A stretch of DNA of 64,000 nt from Pontivivens marinum (GTDB lineage Bacteria; Pseudomonadota; Alphaproteobacteria; Rhodobacterales; Rhodobacteraceae), in NCBI RefSeq assembly GCF_900231835.1, contig NZ_OCTN01000007.1, forward strand, positions 62,001-126,000, read 5' to 3'. This document shows, piece by piece, positions 63,621 through 64,000 of the stretch (its first letter is position 1; each line of letters starts with the position of its first letter). Position numbers and translations under genes: made by a program. The notes under the pieces were generated by a model. It was given only the letters and a program-made list of their open reading frames with translations, made no database searches and was not told the DNA's origin.

Positions 63621-63635
63621 TTAACGAGGTGTTAC
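63621..63635. promoter_or_regulatory. CtrA-like box between fliM and motB
   Basis: TTAA-N7-TTAC in the divergent intergenic region, one mismatch from TTAA-N7-TTAA and identical in form to the box between fliI and flgB. Confidence 0.5.
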
Positions 63636-63730
63636 ATCGCCCGTTAAACTAAAATGCAGGGGATATCGGATGGAGCCATTAACACTTGCGATGAGTTTCT
63701 TGTGCAATGCAGTGTCCGAGGAGCATTTAG

Positions 63731-64000
63731 ATGGCCAGTAATTCCGGGGCGAACAGGCCCATCATAATCAAACGTAAAAAGGTCATCGCGGGTGGTGGGC
63801 ACCATGGCGGTGCGTGGAAGGTTGCCTATGCAGATTTCGTGACGGCAATGATGGCGTTTTTTCTGCTGATGTGGCTGCTCAACGCAACGACCGAGGATCA
63901 GCGCGTTGCGTTGGCCACTTATTTTACGCCCACGATCTCAATCTCGAATGATTCCGGCGGTGGGGATGGGGCGCTTGGCGGGGATACGATTTATGCTGAG
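63731..64000 (+). CDS. motB: Flagellar motor stator protein MotB (5' part, cut by window end)
   Basis: The first 90 codons are present and the frame stays open to the window edge. The basic N-terminus IIIKRKKVIAGGGHHGGAWK is followed by VAYADFVTAMMAFFLLMWLLNATT, the single MotB membrane helix with the proton-binding Asp in YADFVTAMMAFF. The OmpA-like peptidoglycan-binding domain must lie beyond the window. GGAG eight bases before the ATG supports this start. MotA is not upstream on this side. Confidence 0.93.
   Translation, partial: MASNSGANRPIIIKRKKVIAGGGHHGGAWKVAYADFVTAMMAFFLLMWLLNATTEDQRVALATYFTPTISISNDSGGGDGALGGDTIYAE

Overview
The window looks like a chromosomal segment of an alphaproteobacterium of the order Rhodobacterales (Roseobacter-like). 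This is an inference from gene content, not from a marker gene: FlaF/FlbT flagellin control, a CtrA-like site in flagellar promoters, a ROK-controlled xylose ABC operon with a single-domain ATPase, a dimethylglycine-dehydrogenase-like/MttB pair, and dense genes with ATGA overlaps and fairly high G+C. There is no rRNA, tRNA, CRISPR array or insertion sequence that I can support.

Left part (1-13.7 kb) is catabolic. It opens with the end of kynureninase, tryptophan 2,3-dioxygenase and a stand-alone Lrp/AsnC ligand-binding domain. A methylated-amine module follows (FAD/GcvT demethylating dehydrogenase plus MttB-family methyltransferase without an in-frame amber codon), then a HAD phosphatase and a hot-dog thioesterase. 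Next comes the most unusual locus: a MarR regulator with a double palindromic operator, directly followed by a 1054-residue self-sufficient reductive dehalogenase (RdhA domain + two 4Fe-4S clusters + flavin/NAD reductase + 2Fe-2S ferredoxin). A DUF2235 hydrolase and cobyric acid synthase CobQ lie just downstream.

Middle part (13.7-37.8 kb) is mostly housekeeping: rpiA, gor, hflKC, xseA, a DUF255 operon bracketed by three paralogous secreted proteins, an orphan formate-dehydrogenase gamma-beta fusion whose catalytic subunit is missing, a PLP C-S lyase, two peptide deformylases (the second with degenerate active site), fmt, rnhA, ispH and folK. It also holds a GFA-methyltransferase fusion, and a dihaem MauG-type peroxidase convergent with a secreted beta-propeller/ASPIC protein.

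The xylose locus (37.8-45.2 kb) has a ROK repressor divergent from xylFHG-xylB-xylA, with a palindrome over the predicted -35 box and alternative stem-loops between xylF and xylH.

The right part (45.2-64 kb) is a flagellar island: fliK-flgD, flgJ-flgN, flagellin-flaF-flbT, fliI, flgB-flgC-fliE-fliQ-flgF-flgG-flgA-flgH-fliL, slt-flhA-fliR-flhB-(FliJ-like), fliM and motB (cut by the window end), with glpD inserted. Notable are a (GTGTCG)16 microsatellite inside the hook-length ruler fliK, an NPTE instead of NPTH cleavage motif in FlhB, and CtrA-like boxes in several flagellar intergenic regions.
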